Part shown: piece after piece, positions 54,241-63,467 of the stretch | Numbering within the stretch: position 1 is the stretch's first letter | Layout: each line of letters starts with the position of its first letter | Source: Bog-756 sp963710495 | GTDB lineage: Bacteria; Actinomycetota; Acidimicrobiia; Acidimicrobiales; RAAP-2 | Length of the DNA stretch: 64,000 bases | NCBI GenBank assembly: GCA_963710495.1 | Contig: CAVQAI010000012.1 | Span: 186,001 to 250,000, forward strand | Direction: 5' to 3' | The notes under the pieces: model-generated | Databases searched by the model: none | Seen by the model: only the letters and a program-made list of their open reading frames with translations | Told to the model about the DNA's origin: nothing | Position numbers and translations under genes: made by a program

Positions 54241-55474
54241 ATGGTTGATGCGATCCACATCGATGACCTGACCCAGCCGCGGTTCACCCCGGACGTCGAG
54301 CAGATCCGGAGGACGATGACCGAGTTGGCCGCCGGTTGCGATCTGGACTCGAAGACGCTGCACCACCAAGCGTGCGAGGAGACGGGTCTGAGCGATTTCG
54401 GGCCGCGTGACTACGAGGCGCGCCTCGAGGTCCTGCTCGGCGCACTGCGGAGCGTCGAGAACCTCACACCCATCGGTCGGCTCGGCTACCACGCACAGGT
54501 CCAGCAGCTCCTTGAGAATCGGCTGCTCCTCTTCGACCTCCTCGATCGCCACCCTGAGGTCCGTGAGATCGGCCTGGCTCCGCCGATCATCCATCGCCGG
54601 TCTGCCGCGATCGGGGACCACTCACCTGCACAACCTGCTGGCCTCCGATCCGGGCCTGCGGACGTTGCCGTACTGGGAGAGCCTGGAGCCGTTCCCCCGA
54701 CCGTCCGAGTTGGGCGTCGAACCCGATCCACGGCGCGGCCGCACCGATGCGGCCGTCTGGTTCATGAACGAGGCGATGCCCCTCTTCCCCCTCATGCACG
54801 AGATGACGACCGATCATGCGCACGAGGAGATCGCCCTGCTCGCCATCGATTTCTCCACCATGTTCTTCGAGACCCTCGGTCTCGTGCCGGACTGGACGGC
54901 GTACTACCGGTCCCACGACCAGACCCCGCACTACGAGTTCCTCCGGCTCGTCCTGCAGGCCTTGCGATACACCCGGGGCGGCCGCCGCTGGCTGCTCAAG
55001 TCGCCCCAGCACCTCGAGCAGCTCCCGGTGCTGGCCCGGGTATTCCCGGGGGCTACCGTCGTCATGACCCACCGGGACCCGGCGCCGGTGGTGGTATCCA
55101 TGGCGACCATGGCGGCGTACACGGCCCGCATGCATCTCGATCGGGTCGATGCCACGGCGATCGGCCACTACTGGGCTGATCGGATCGAGTCCCTGCTCGC
55201 CGCCTGCGTGCGCGACCGCGAGGCATTGGCGGCCGAGCACAGCATGGACGTCCGCTTCGAAGACTTCATGGCCGACGATCTCGGCACGGCGGAGCAGGTG
55301 TACGGGCTCGCGTCCGAGGCTCTGACGGCCGAGGCCGAAGGGGCGATGAGCGCCTACCTGGCCGGTCACCAACGTGGTCGTCTCGGATCGATCGACTATA
55401 GGGCCACCGACGTCGGGCTCGACATGGACGAACTCCGCACGCGGCTCTCCTTCTATGCGGAGCGCTTTCTGTGA
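54241..55474 (+). CDS. Sulfotransferase family protein, single-base frameshift
   Basis: A PAPS-dependent sulfotransferase of about 410 residues when corrected. The first 117 codons are in one frame up to GLAPPII; the 5'-phosphosulfate loop IAGLPRSGTTHLHNLL begins in the next. Dropping the extra c at 54591 (ATCATC-C-ATCGCC) joins them. The 3'-phosphate segment is seen in VVMTHRDPAPVVVSMATM. The rest (RWLLKSPQHLEQLP, VRFEDFMADDLGTAEQVYG) matches actinobacterial Sulfotransfer_3 proteins of unknown acceptor. Divergent from the DUF1254 gene. Confidence 0.85.
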
Positions 55475-55588
55475 CCGGCGCTCCTGGCTCGGACCGGGCC
55501 GTGCTCCGAGCCCCTGCTCGAGGTGCCTTGGCCCCGGTGTCCCATCGAAGAGGGTTCCGCGGTGGTGTAACTTCGCGCCACGCCTCCG

Positions 55589-55662
55589 GGGGCTATAGCT
55601 CAGTCGGTTAGAGCGCAGCACTGATAATGCTGAGGTCGCAAGTTCGATTCTTGCTAGCCCCA
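55589..55662 (+). tRNA. tRNA-Ile (GAT anticodon)
   Basis: A 74-nt cloverleaf: acceptor GGGGCTA pairs with TAGCCCC, D-loop AGCTCAGTCGGTTAGAGC, anticodon arm GCACTGATAATGC with GAT, T-arm with GTTCGAT. The 3' CCA is not fully encoded (A-CC-G follows). A tRNA-Ile gene after gyrA is common in actinobacteria. Its 3' half is duplicated 7.6 kb downstream. Confidence 0.96.
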
Positions 55663-55664
55663 CC

Positions 55665-56052
55665 GGCATCGTCCCTGGTCTCTTCCCGTTTCTCCTCAGA
55701 TGACGTGGCGAGCAAGGTCAGTTCAGGCCGCGCCGAGGCCGCGGGTCGGGGCGCGTCGGTTGTTTGGTTCCCCAGTATTCCCGGGCGTGGGTAGGCCGGT
55801 GACGTTGGTAGGGCTGACATTCAGGTTGCCGAGTCGGCCGCCCGGATTGTCGTCGGCGTCAGGGAGGAGGTGCCCTAGCCTTCGGGGGCATGCTCAACCT
55901 TCCTGACAACTGTCAAAGCGGGATACCTCGAATCGGTCAGAATTTGAATGTCCGACCGATGAATAAATTCACGGGACCTGCAACGTCCAACCGTATGAAC
56001 GGCTGAGGTGCGCTCAGCAGTGCAGGCGTAGAGCGACAGAGAGGACTGGACC
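55665..56052. other. Island left end, no gene recognised
   Basis: I see no convincing coding region in these 388 bases; short frames here lack any family feature. The stretch around 55920-55975 (GAATTTGAATGTCCGACCGATGAATAAATTC) is distinctly AT-richer than the core genome. Confidence 0.5.
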
Positions 56053-56570
56053 ATGGCAGAGGGAAAGCAAGTCGGTCGAAGTGTCACGTTAGAATCGAAG
56101 CAGCGGCGGCCCTCATCTTCAAGATTCTGGCGAATCCGCAACGTCACATGGATTTCGACGGAGCCGACATGCTCCGGGGAGCCGTCCTCGACCGTCCCAT
56201 CTCCGCCGTGGGCGACACCTTCACCATGAAGATGCATCGGCTCGGAGACGACTACCTCATGCTCAACTATGTGGTGGAGTTCGAGCCAGATCGGCGCATA
56301 TTTTGGGAACCCGCTCCCGGAGACCCTTCTCGGGCTGAGGGTGATGATCCATCCAAAGTCGGCATTCCTGCGGGCTACCGCTGGGGCTACATCCTCACTC
56401 CCGACGGTGACGACACCACGGTCGTCACTGAGGTTTTTGACTGCGGCCGCGTGTCGGAGGAGATCCGCCAATCCCTCCGCGACGGCGGGGCGTGGATCAA
56501 CGGGACCAATTCGGTGCTTGAGTCCATGACGGCCAGCCTGGAGAGGCTCGAGAAGATCAGTACCGAGTAG
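56053..56570 (+). pseudogene. SRPBCC/polyketide-cyclase-like protein, frameshifted
   Basis: From ATG 56053 the frame reads MAEGKQVGRSVTLE; near 56094 the sequence changes frame and continues AAAALIFKILANPQRHMDFDGADMLRGAV to SLERLEKISTE, stopping at 56570. A single missing base joins them into about 172 residues. The START/SRPBCC helix-grip pattern is suggested by ILANPQRHMDFDG, TFTMKMHRL and the TPDGDDTTVVTEVFDCG strand. Such small-ligand-binding proteins often have unknown ligands. An intact shorter product from ATG 56148 is possible. Confidence 0.6.
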
Positions 56571-56942
56571 GACCGCTGCCGGAGCGTACATATGAATCGG
56601 TCTTCTGAGCGTTCGAGCAGGCAGACCCCTTGTCCGATATCGCCAGGTCAGCGGCGGTTATCGACCGCCCTCCAAATGCACATGTGGGATAGCCCGCATA
56701 TCAGACGCCGAATATCCCCGACCGGAGCCGGCGGCCATCGCAGAAGGTAACGGTCGGCCGAGGCTATCGACGCTCGTACCCTCATTGGTTTGCCGTTCAT
56801 CTGATGCTGGACCAGTTGTCGGAGGCCTTTCAGGCTAGTGGGTGCACAGCGTCGTTCTTCAGGTCGAAATGGCGCCAAGGGAGCCACCCAAGCCTTCTGA
56901 TCTAGCCTCAATGAGTCGCCATTGCGGCTGGAGCGGGGGACG
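56571..56942. other. Spacer without recognised gene
   Basis: 372 bases between the SRPBCC gene and the K+ channel gene. No open frame with family features is present on either strand. The last bases (GAGCGGGGGACG) supply a weak RBS for the channel gene. Confidence 0.5.
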
Positions 56943-57476
56943 ATGAAGACCAAACATTTTGACGATCTCACCGTCCATGAAAAGCGTCGTCTTGTCATCC
57001 AAGCCGTCCTGCGCACAACAGGCACACTCGCTGTGGTGGTAGCCGTTTACTTCCTGGTGCCGATGGACCGGCCGATCGACACCGCCACCGTGCTTGAACT
57101 GGTGCTGGGAGGCCTCGTTCTCTTTGCTGTCATCGTTTGGCAGATCCGGCAAATAGTCCGGTCCGAGCATCCAGGCATCCGAGCGGTTGAGAGCCTGGCG
57201 TTCTCACTGCCTCTCTTCATTCTCTTGTTCGCCACCACCTACTACCTGATGGATCATGCCAACGCTACGACATTCACACAGCCCTTGACCAGGATTGACT
57301 CGATGTACTTCTCGGCAACGGTCTTCACGACGGTTGGGTTCGGCGACATCACTGCAAAAGGCCAAGGTGCCCGAGTTCTTGTCACCATTCAAATGATGCT
57401 TGACCTCGTGGTCGTGGGTCTGGTCGTACGCCTGGTTGTCAATGCCGTCAAGGTCGGAAGGCAACGGCAGTCCTGA
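56943..57476 (+). CDS. Voltage-independent K+ channel-like protein
   Basis: A 177-residue ion channel protein. Two N-terminal hydrophobic segments (TTGTLAVVVAVYFLVPM, LVLGGLVLFAVIVWQI) precede a third (SLAFSLPLFILLFATTYYLM). The pore loop then carries the potassium selectivity filter TVGFGD in ATVFTTVGFGDITAKG, and a last helix (IQMMLDLVVVGLVVRLVVNAV) closes the protein. It has no RCK domain. The layout is that of a short bacterial K+ channel with four segments. ATG 56943 has a weak G-rich RBS. The stop overlaps the next ATG (TGATG), so both are translated together. Confidence 0.88.
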   Translation: MKTKHFDDLTVHEKRRLVIQAVLRTTGTLAVVVAVYFLVPMDRPIDTATVLELVLGGLVLFAVIVWQIRQIVRSEHPGIRAVESLAFSLPLFILLFATTYYLMDHANATTFTQPLTRIDSMYFSATVFTTVGFGDITAKGQGARVLVTIQMMLDLVVVGLVVRLVVNAVKVGRQRQS

Positions 57477-57960
57477 TGGCTGCCCACTCCGAAGCGAATG
57501 AAGCCCCTGGTTCTGGGGCCGCCTCGGTCGTGGTGGCCAGCTTTGCCAGCAGACGTGACGCCGAACGCACGGTGGCGTCGCTCGGTCACAGCTTCCGCCA
57601 CAAGGCGCGGAGTGGAGGCGCCAGCGCCTTCGTGGTTACCCGCAACACCGACGGCTCATTCAAGCTCGTCCAATCCAGCGTCCTCACGGCAACCGGTGTC
57701 GTGGCGATGGCGGTGTTCTTCAGGCAGAGGTCATGGTTGGTCTTATCGGTATAGGGGCAGCCAGAAAAGGAGCGAAAGCGTCGAGGCAGCGAGCCCACGA
57801 GCGACAATCAGGCGTAGGACGGGATGCTGATCGACTTGCCGAGGTGTTCGACCAGCTCGGCCCGCATGCAGCTTGTGTGCTCTTCCACTGCACGGACGAA
57901 GAGACGGCGCAGGCTGTTGCGACGCAAGCACGACGAGCGGGGCGACCGCAGCTCGCACTA
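57476..57960 (+). pseudogene. DUF1269-like membrane protein, disrupted
   Basis: The first 80 residues (SVVVASFASRRDAERTVASLG, SAFVVTRNTDGSFKLVQSS) are close to the start of DUF1269 proteins. Near 57715 the frame changes to EVMVGLIGIGAARKGAKASRQ and DRLAEVFDQLGPHAACVLFH, matching the later DUF1269 region with the long helix and the PG-(S/A)-AL strand. A further shift occurs after about 57940. The gene is coupled to the K+ channel and may have modulated it, but this copy appears broken. The family call is tentative. Confidence 0.5.
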
Positions 57961-58205
57961 TGCGCGTACCGAGTTCTTGGCTTTGCTCGATCGATTGGGC
58001 AGCGAGTACGACTGGATACGCCCCGCGGTTGCTGAGCCCGCCGTCAAGATGAGGAAACACTTGAAGCTGAGGAAGCACTCCAAACCAGCGGGGTTAGCCA
58101 GCCGGACGCCATCTGAAGGACAGGGTCGGAAGTACAGACACGGTCAGAGATAGGGGTGCCCCAGTTCGTCGGGTCGGGGTGCCACTCCAGACCGCCGGCC
58201 CGGGG

Positions 58206-58336
58206 CTACCCCAGCCGAGTCGCGGTGATCAGGACGGTTTCGAAGTTCATGACGAACGAGCCGCCGTGTTCGTCGATGGCCGCGCCGATGGCTTCGAACA
58301 GACGGTCTCTCGGATCTAGGGGCAGAGCCGGTGGTC
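58206..58336 (-). pseudogene. C-terminal remnant of a methyltransferase-like gene
   Basis: A 43-codon minus-strand frame between two TAG stops reads LPLDPRDRLFEAIGAAIDEHGGSFVMNFETVLITATRLG. This has the look of the last helix and strand of SAM-dependent methyltransferases (AAIDxxGGSFxM-x2-TxxxTA). The upstream part of the gene is not present next to it. A small leftover of a deleted gene is the best reading. Confidence 0.4.
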
Positions 58337-58391
58337 CCTATGTGACATCGGTCCCTTGTAACGCACGTGCGTCTGCTCGCACACTTGTCGC

Positions 58392-59091
58392 ATGGCGTTC
58401 GGACGCAAGGTGGCAGGTGGGGCAGGCGTGGCTGCCATCATTTACGGAGTGTGGGTGCGCCCTCGGCTTTGGCGATGGGCGCAAGCGATGAGGAAGTGGC
58501 TGGTCCGTATCCCGGCGCCGATCTCGTACCCGCGGGCGAACGAGCGGCAACAATGGCCGTCACGATTGAGGCGCCCCCCGAGCAGGTGTGGCCATGGCTC
58601 GTCCAAATGGGCTGGGACCGTGGGGGCTGGTATTCCTGGGACCGCCTCGACAATGCCGGGCGCCCTAGCGCCACGGAAGTCCATCCGGAGTGGCAAGACC
58701 TCGCCTTCGGCGACTATGTGAAGGCATGGTCACCGGGCGGGTCGATGGATGCTTGGCAGGTTGTAGCCCTTGAACAGGACCGATTCTTAGGACTACGTGG
58801 GTTGACCGATCTGCGAGGCCGCAACCCCAGAGCAGCCACGGCCGTTCCACCTACATCGAAGGACTCTGGGGCTTCCAGTTGAAAGCGCTGCCTCGCGGGC
58901 GTGGTCGTCTTGTCATCGGCGGTTATCAAGCCGTCCGTCCCAGATGGATTGAACGTGTCGTCAACTATTGGCTCTATCTCCCGGTTGTCTGGATCATGCA
59001 GGCCCGTATGCTGGCCGTGCTCAAACGGAATATCGAACCAGCATCCGTGTCCCCTAATGGGGATCGACCACCCCGTTGCGTGCGTGGATGA
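58392..59091 (+). pseudogene. SRPBCC-type membrane-linked protein in three frames
   Basis: Frame one begins ATG 58392 with a hydrophobic N-terminus (VAGGAGVAAIIYGVWVRPRLWRW). Near 58470 it passes to a second frame with EAPPEQVWPWLVQMGWDRGGWYSWDRLDN, a clear SRPBCC signature, up to LGLRGLTDLRGR. Near 58830 it passes to a third with STYIEGLWGFQLKALPRGRGRLVIGGY and VVWIMQARMLAVLKRNIE. Corrected, it would be a protein of about 230 residues. Whether the shifts are real decay or sequence error cannot be told. Confidence 0.65.
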
Positions 59092-59094
59092 GGC

Positions 59095-59292
59095 TCGTCG
59101 CCGAGCCGCTGGCAGGTGAGCACTGGTGTCCCCTGGGTCCAAAGCCCTAGCGATAGATCGTGTCCCTGCTGGTCGGTGAGGTCTCCTCGGACGGCTGGTG
59201 GGATGTCGTGCCTCGAGCACTGATCCATTAGGAAGCTGCTGGAGTCCTCGTGGCTCAGCTGTGGCGTCTATCGATGGAGAGGAGCGAGGCAA
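59095..59292 (+). ncRNA. IS110 5' noncoding end, possible bridge RNA
   Basis: About 200 bases without a coding frame directly upstream of the IS110 transposase start. In IS110-group elements this left-end region specifies the bridge RNA, whose two loops pair with target and donor DNA. Short complementary segments are visible, for example GAGCACTG...CAGCTGTG-type and CTCCTCGGA...TCCTCG-type pairs, but I did not fold it. Call based on position and family knowledge. Confidence 0.4.
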
Positions 59293-60585
59293 ATGATCTT
59301 TGTTGGAGTGGACTGGGCGGAGGCTCACCACGACGTCCACGTCCAAGGTGGGACGGAAGGCGGCTAGCCGGAGGTCGGTTACCCGAAGGGGTGGAGGGCA
59401 TCGCCCGGTTCCACGAGATGGTCGGTGCCTACACCGAAGAACCCGATGAGGTGGTGATCGGGATCGAGACCGACCGGGGTCTGTTCGTTGGCGCTCTGGT
59501 GGCCACTGGCTACCAGGTGTTCGCCGTGAACCCGATGTCGACGTCCCGGTATCGGGATCGTCACTCGACCTCAGGAGCCAAGTCCGACCCCGGGGACGCC
59601 AAGGTGTTGGCCGACCTGGTCCGAACCGACCGGCACAACCACCGTCCCATTGTCGGAGACAGCGAGCTGGCTGAGGCCGTCAGAGTCCTGGCCCGAGCCC
59701 ACCAGTCGATGATCTGGTCGAGGGGCCGCCAAACCAACTTCTTGCGGTCGACCCTCCGGAGTCTACCCGGCAGCTCTGGTCGCCTTCGACGACCTGACCA
59801 GCGTTGACGCCCTCGAGACGCTCCAGCTCGCACCGACGCCGACGTTGGGCGCTCGGCTCTCCCGCTCGAAGATCTCCGCTGCTCTCCGTCGTGCTGGTCG
59901 CCAAGAGCCCGGTCGACCAGCGGGCCGAGGAGATCCAGCGGGCCCTGCGAGCACCTCAACTGCACGGCTCGACTCTGGTGGCAGCCGCCATGGGCACTTC
60001 GGTCGCAGCCACCGCAGCCGTGATTGCCACTATGAACGCTCAGATCCTCGAGCTGGCCACCGACCTCGACATCCATTTTGAGCAACACCCTGACGCCGAG
60101 GTGGTCCGATCCCTGCCAGGACTAGGGACCATCCTCAGCGCCCGGGTGCTCGGCGAATTCGGTGATGAACCGAACAGGTATGCCAACGCCAAGTCTCGCA
60201 AAAACTACGCCGGCACGTCACCCATCACCCGAGCATCGGGAACCAAGCGGGTCGTGCTCGCCCGCTTCGCCCGCAACACCCGCCTGGCCGACGCCATCTA
60301 TCTATGGGCGTTCGCCTCTCTCAGTGCATCACCTGGAGTCGGGCCTTCTACGACTACCGCAGATCCGTGGGAGACACCCATCACGCCGCACTGCGCCAGC
60401 TGGGCAACCACCTCGTCGGCATCCTGCATGGTTGCCTGATTCACCGCACCAACTACGACGAGGGCATCGGCACCGGGGACACCGGGCAGGGCTCGAGCTT
60501 TCCGGGGCGGCTTGACAAGTTAGGGGCGTGGGATGTCTATCGCCGGGAGGTGCGTTGTCGACGGACTAGTGCTTGCGATCGCTAA
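59293..60585 (+). pseudogene. IS110-family transposase, multiply frameshifted
   Basis: The DEDD recombinase start MIFVGVDWAEAHHDVHV is in one frame (ATG 59293). IGIETDRGLFVGAL (Glu) and AKSDPGDAKVLADLVRTD (DxxxD) lie in a second. YPAALVAFDDLTSVDALETL follows in a third, and the C-terminal Tnp-20 domain with LPGLGTILSARVLGEFGDEPNRY and ARNTRLADAIYLWAFASLS (catalytic Ser region) in a fourth. The end LRQLGNHLVGILHGCLIHRTNYDE is shifted again. About four or five indels interrupt an otherwise complete 400-residue transposase, so it is inactive if the sequence is right. Confidence 0.85.
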
Positions 60586-60608
60586 CTTCCACTGACCGGC
60601 ACTTCAGG
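60539..60608. repeat. Repeat copy A, past the IS110 gene
   Basis: ATCGCCGGGAGGTGCGTTGTCGA... to GGCACTTCAGG (60539-60608) is similar to 61630-61703. Shared blocks are ATCGCCGGG, GGTGCGTT-TCGA, AGTGCTTGC, AACT-CC and CGGCAC. Copy A lies at the 3' side of the IS110 transposase and 40 bases beyond the stop of the minus-strand esterase. Confidence 0.65.
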
Positions 60609-60649
60609 GTCAGCTCATCGGTTCGCCATCCGGGATCCGGCAATCCCGC

Positions 60650-61531
60650 TCACACCTTCCGTGCATTGTCGAAGAAGCGGACCATGTCTTGCGCGATCTG
60701 TCGAAGGTCAGGGTCAAGCGGCTTCGAGCCAACCTGCATGAACATGTGGCCCATGTTCTGGACCAAGACAAGTTGTGTTTGGTCACCCGCGGCTTTGAGG
60801 TCCTCATAGAGCTCAATCGATTGCGACTTGAGGACCGTCGTGTCGTCGACGCCCTGAACAAGAAGGATGGGCGGCGAGTTCGGGGCAACGAAATGCGTGG
60901 GGCTGGCAAGAACCAGGTCCCGGTGATCATTCTTGCCGAAGACTTGCTGAATGCCGGAGGGAGAGAACCCCGATGCTCGCTCGGTGAGGTTCGCCGGGCC
61001 GAACATGTCCGCTACTGCAAGCAGGTTGCTCGGTTCCGTCGGATACGGTCCGACATCGAATGCCGAATGCGGACCGGTGAGGGCAGCGAGCGCAACAAGC
61101 TGTCCTCCAACACTGGTGCCGAACGCGAATATCTCGCTTCCGTTCAGGCCGTACTTGGGTGCCTTGGCTCGCAGATACCTGATTGCGCACTTGACATCCT
61201 CGATCTGAGCGGGAAACTGAACTGCGGAGCAAGCCGGTAGTTCACGCTGGCGACCGCATAACCGGCCGAAGCCAGTGCGTCAAGGAACACCGGGTTGAGG
61301 TCCGATTTGTCGCCTGCGGTCATACCTCCCCCGTGGACGTACATTGCGATGGGAAGAGGGCGAGTGACAGCGGCGCGCGGGATGTAGAGATCCAGACTTT
61401 GCGAGTTGCAGTACGTCAGATTCCGGTCGGCAGTGCCAAGCGTGAAACGGCACATTGCGTGGTGCGGTGCTGCACCCAGCCATCAGCCCTGCCAGGAGCA
61501 GCCCGGCAGCAGAAAGCATTCGCCTGATCAC
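60650..61531 (-). pseudogene. Lipoprotein alpha/beta-hydrolase (esterase), frameshifted
   Basis: An Abhydrolase_3-type esterase read on the minus strand. From ATG 61531: MIRRMLSAAGLLLAGLMAGCS, a lipoprotein signal. After a shift near 61415 follow DRNLTYCNSQSLDLYIP and the oxyanion motif YVHGGGMTAGDK to VNYRLAPQFSFP. After a second shift near 61215 come PAQIEDVKCAIRYLRAKAPKYGL, the nucleophile elbow FGTSVGGQL, an acid in LVQGVDDTTV and the final His in NMGHMFM. All triad parts exist, so the enzyme would be complete if the two indels are errors. Confidence 0.75.
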
Positions 61532-61629
61532 CTCGACCAGTCTCGGGTCGGCCGTCGAGTGTCGCTAGGGCCCTTAGTCACTGGTGCTGCATAAACACCG
61601 CTGAACGTCGGGCTGATCGACCGTCCCAG

Positions 61630-61703
61630 ATCGCCGGGTGTGGGTGCGTTATCGAGGGACGAGTGCTTGCCGACGGGTAACTGCCCATGAACGGCACATT
61701 AGG
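61630..61703. repeat. Repeat copy B, between esterase and propeller genes
   Basis: The partner of copy A, in direct orientation 1.09 kb away. It lies 30 bases beyond the stop of the minus-strand propeller gene, so the two copies sit at equivalent places after two neighbouring genes and bracket the esterase gene. Identity by eye is roughly 70 %. Confidence 0.65.
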
Positions 61704-61732
61704 ATAGGGACCAAGCGCCGACCGGGTGCCGA

Positions 61733-62851
61733 TTACTGATCCTTGGCCCACTGTTCGACGAGCGTGTCCAACGCGCCCAACGTCGGTGTCGAGTCTCCAA
61801 CTGCGACACAGTACGTGGAACCTTGACAAGTGATCGCTTTTAACTCGGCGCTGCCCCCCGGATTAGGGCTCCTCAACCTGAACCATCGGGTGCCGTTCCA
61901 CTTTGCAATGAACGTCTGGTCGTAATACGTGGGCTTCTTCACGATTTTGGAGCCAGCGGCAAAGCAGAATTTTGAACTCGCGCACCAGATACCGTTAGTG
62001 ACCGCGAAGCGGTTCCGAAGGCCGGGAACGATCGACCAAGCGGTACCCTGCCAAGCTTCTATAAGGTTCTGGTTCGAGGTTCCCGAGTTCCCCCCCACGG
62101 CGAAGCATGACCCTGAAGCGCAAGAGACCGAACTCAACGAGCTGTTGGATCCGACGCTCGGACTTGCAACGGTCGACCAAGTACTGCCGTTCCACTCTGC
62201 GATCAAGGTTTGGCTCTCATAACGGGAACCTGGGGAGGCACTTCCGACCGAGAAGCACAATCCCTCCGTGAGGCATGAGACCGAAGAGAAGCCGGAAAAC
62301 CCAGCAACAGTCGGGGACACGTCCGACCACGAGGTCCCGTTCCACTCGTCGATCAGGGATGAGGGAAAGGGCTGGAGGACGGAACCGACTGCGAAACAGA
62401 AGTTGGTGGCCGTGCATGTAATCGCCCCGAAGCCGTCGAGCGGCGACGGGCTTGAACCGACGGTCCAAGCGCTCCCGTTCCACTGTTCGATCAACCCTGA
62501 GTGACCGACCGCGAGGCACAACGTCGCAGACGGACACGAAACCCCTGTGAGCGTGCCGTTTGGCACGGAGGGCGACAGCGAAACCGACCAGACCGTACCG
62601 TCCCAGTGCTCGATCAATGGTTGTAGAGATGCAGGCGGAATCGTCACGTAACCGACCGCGAAGCAGGAGGTCGGACTGGCGCACGAGACCGCACTGAGCG
62701 TCTGGGTTCCCGGAGGGGAGGCGGGGTTCGGAGTAGGGACGATGGACCAGGTGGGTCTGGATGCAGAAGCCGCTCCAGGGAGTATCGTAACGCTCAGTCC
62801 CACGATCATAATGAGACAACCAGCACGCACCGTCTGTTTCAAGAGCGTCAT
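61733..62851 (-). CDS. Secreted seven-repeat beta-propeller-like protein
   Basis: A 372-residue protein with a Sec signal peptide (LIMIVGLSVTILPGAASA, cleavage after residue 30). The rest consists of seven repeats of 36-50 residues with the pattern L-x2-(V/I)-(S/T)C-x4-7-CfAVG...LI-x2-W(N/D)G-x2-W. The N-terminal segment TWSIVPTPNP supplies the strand that the seventh repeat lacks, as in the Velcro closure of a seven-bladed propeller. Each blade has a close Cys pair, likely a disulfide outside the cell. ATG 62851 has AGGAGG upstream. Function unknown; carbohydrate or protein binding at the surface is plausible. Base composition is visibly less GC-rich than the core genes. Confidence 0.8.
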   Translation of the reverse strand: MTLLKQTVRAGCLIMIVGLSVTILPGAASASRPTWSIVPTPNPASPPGTQTLSAVSCASPTSCFAVGYVTIPPASLQPLIEHWDGTVWSVSLSPSVPNGTLTGVSCPSATLCLAVGHSGLIEQWNGSAWTVGSSPSPLDGFGAITCTATNFCFAVGSVLQPFPSSLIDEWNGTSWSDVSPTVAGFSGFSSVSCLTEGLCFSVGSASPGSRYESQTLIAEWNGSTWSTVASPSVGSNSSLSSVSCASGSCFAVGGNSGTSNQNLIEAWQGTAWSIVPGLRNRFAVTNGIWCASSKFCFAAGSKIVKKPTYYDQTFIAKWNGTRWFRLRSPNPGGSAELKAITCQGSTYCVAVGDSTPTLGALDTLVEQWAKDQ

Positions 62852-63260
62852 AGATGCCTCCTGAACTGGAGTCTTCTAATAATCATGACACTCGGCAAAA
62901 GGCCCGACCAGGGCCGAAGGTCCACCTCTGAAGAACGGGTCCTCCTGCACTCGTTTCATCCCTTCAGTTTGTAGAGACTTGTACCTGCCCCTTATCGCAG
63001 GGTATTTGGGACACCCGCTCGTCGACCTGGACCTACCTATTGGTTCAGATTTCATAGTCGGCGGACCGATGATCCCGAGCCAGTACAGCTCGACGTAGCG
63101 GGAGCATGGATGCACCCCGTGCGGGTCCGCCAGCGTCGGTCGTCGAACAGGATCGACCGAGGCCGCGTCCAGGCCGCGCGACATCGCGAGACCGTCGGAA
63201 ATCTTGAACAGCGTTCAGCAGTCTCTGGTGACTGCTGTTTACCGGTTTCAGGTCCGGGAC
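62852..63260. other. Island right spacer with a hairpin
   Basis: No gene is recognised. CAGCAGTC (63216-63223) and GACTGCTG (63230-63237) form a perfect 8-bp hairpin followed by TTT on the plus strand, which could be a terminator. The stretch 62870-62890 (TCTTCTAATAATCATGACA) is AT-rich and may hold the promoter of the propeller gene. Confidence 0.45.
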
Positions 63261-63306
63261 CACTGATACTGCTGAGGTCGCAAGTGCGGTTCTTGCTGGC
63301 CCCACC
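63261..63306 (+). repeat. Degenerate 3' half of tRNA-Ile (candidate att site)
   Basis: CACTGATACTGCTGAGGTCG...GGCCCCACC matches 55619-55664 in 42 of 46 positions. No acceptor, D arm or full anticodon stem precedes it. The differences (A to C by the anticodon, two in the T-loop, one in the acceptor) rule out a functional tRNA. Confidence 0.85.
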
Positions 63307-63467
63307 CTCGTCATTCCTAGTCAGAGGCCTTGTCTCGGATCTGGGGACTGCGATGCGGCCAGCAGGTCGAATGTCGCCCGATCGGCGAAGTCATGGGAGA
63401 CATCGGCAGCGATCGGACACGCGAGGCTTGACGCCGGTGAACTGAGCGGAAGGGACCGTGACTGCTC

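Larger units (their letters stand above)
55619..63306. mobile_element. Putative tRNA-Ile-borne genomic island
   Basis: The last 46 nt of the tRNA-Ile region (55619-55664) recur at 63261-63306 with 42 identities, a typical outcome of integration at a tRNA 3' end. The 7.6 kb between them differs from the rest: lower GC, decayed genes, an IS110 element, and no core functions. No integrase is visible, so the element would be an old remnant. The copy's four mismatches include the T-loop, so it cannot be a working tRNA. Confidence 0.65.

Noticed and set aside
55875..56591. A 238-codon minus-strand gene in the island
   Set aside because: It lies opposite the SRPBCC gene, whose plus-strand reading has family features; the minus frame has none.
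55664..63300. Island integrase
   Set aside because: No tyrosine or serine recombinase was found on either strand; the only recombinase is the IS110 transposase.
63261..63306. A second tRNA-Ile gene
   Set aside because: Only the 3' half is present and the T-loop is mutated; no cloverleaf can form.
63045..63445. Short genes on either strand near the right island end
   Set aside because: Frames of about 90-110 codons overlap the tRNA remnant and show no family features or RBS.
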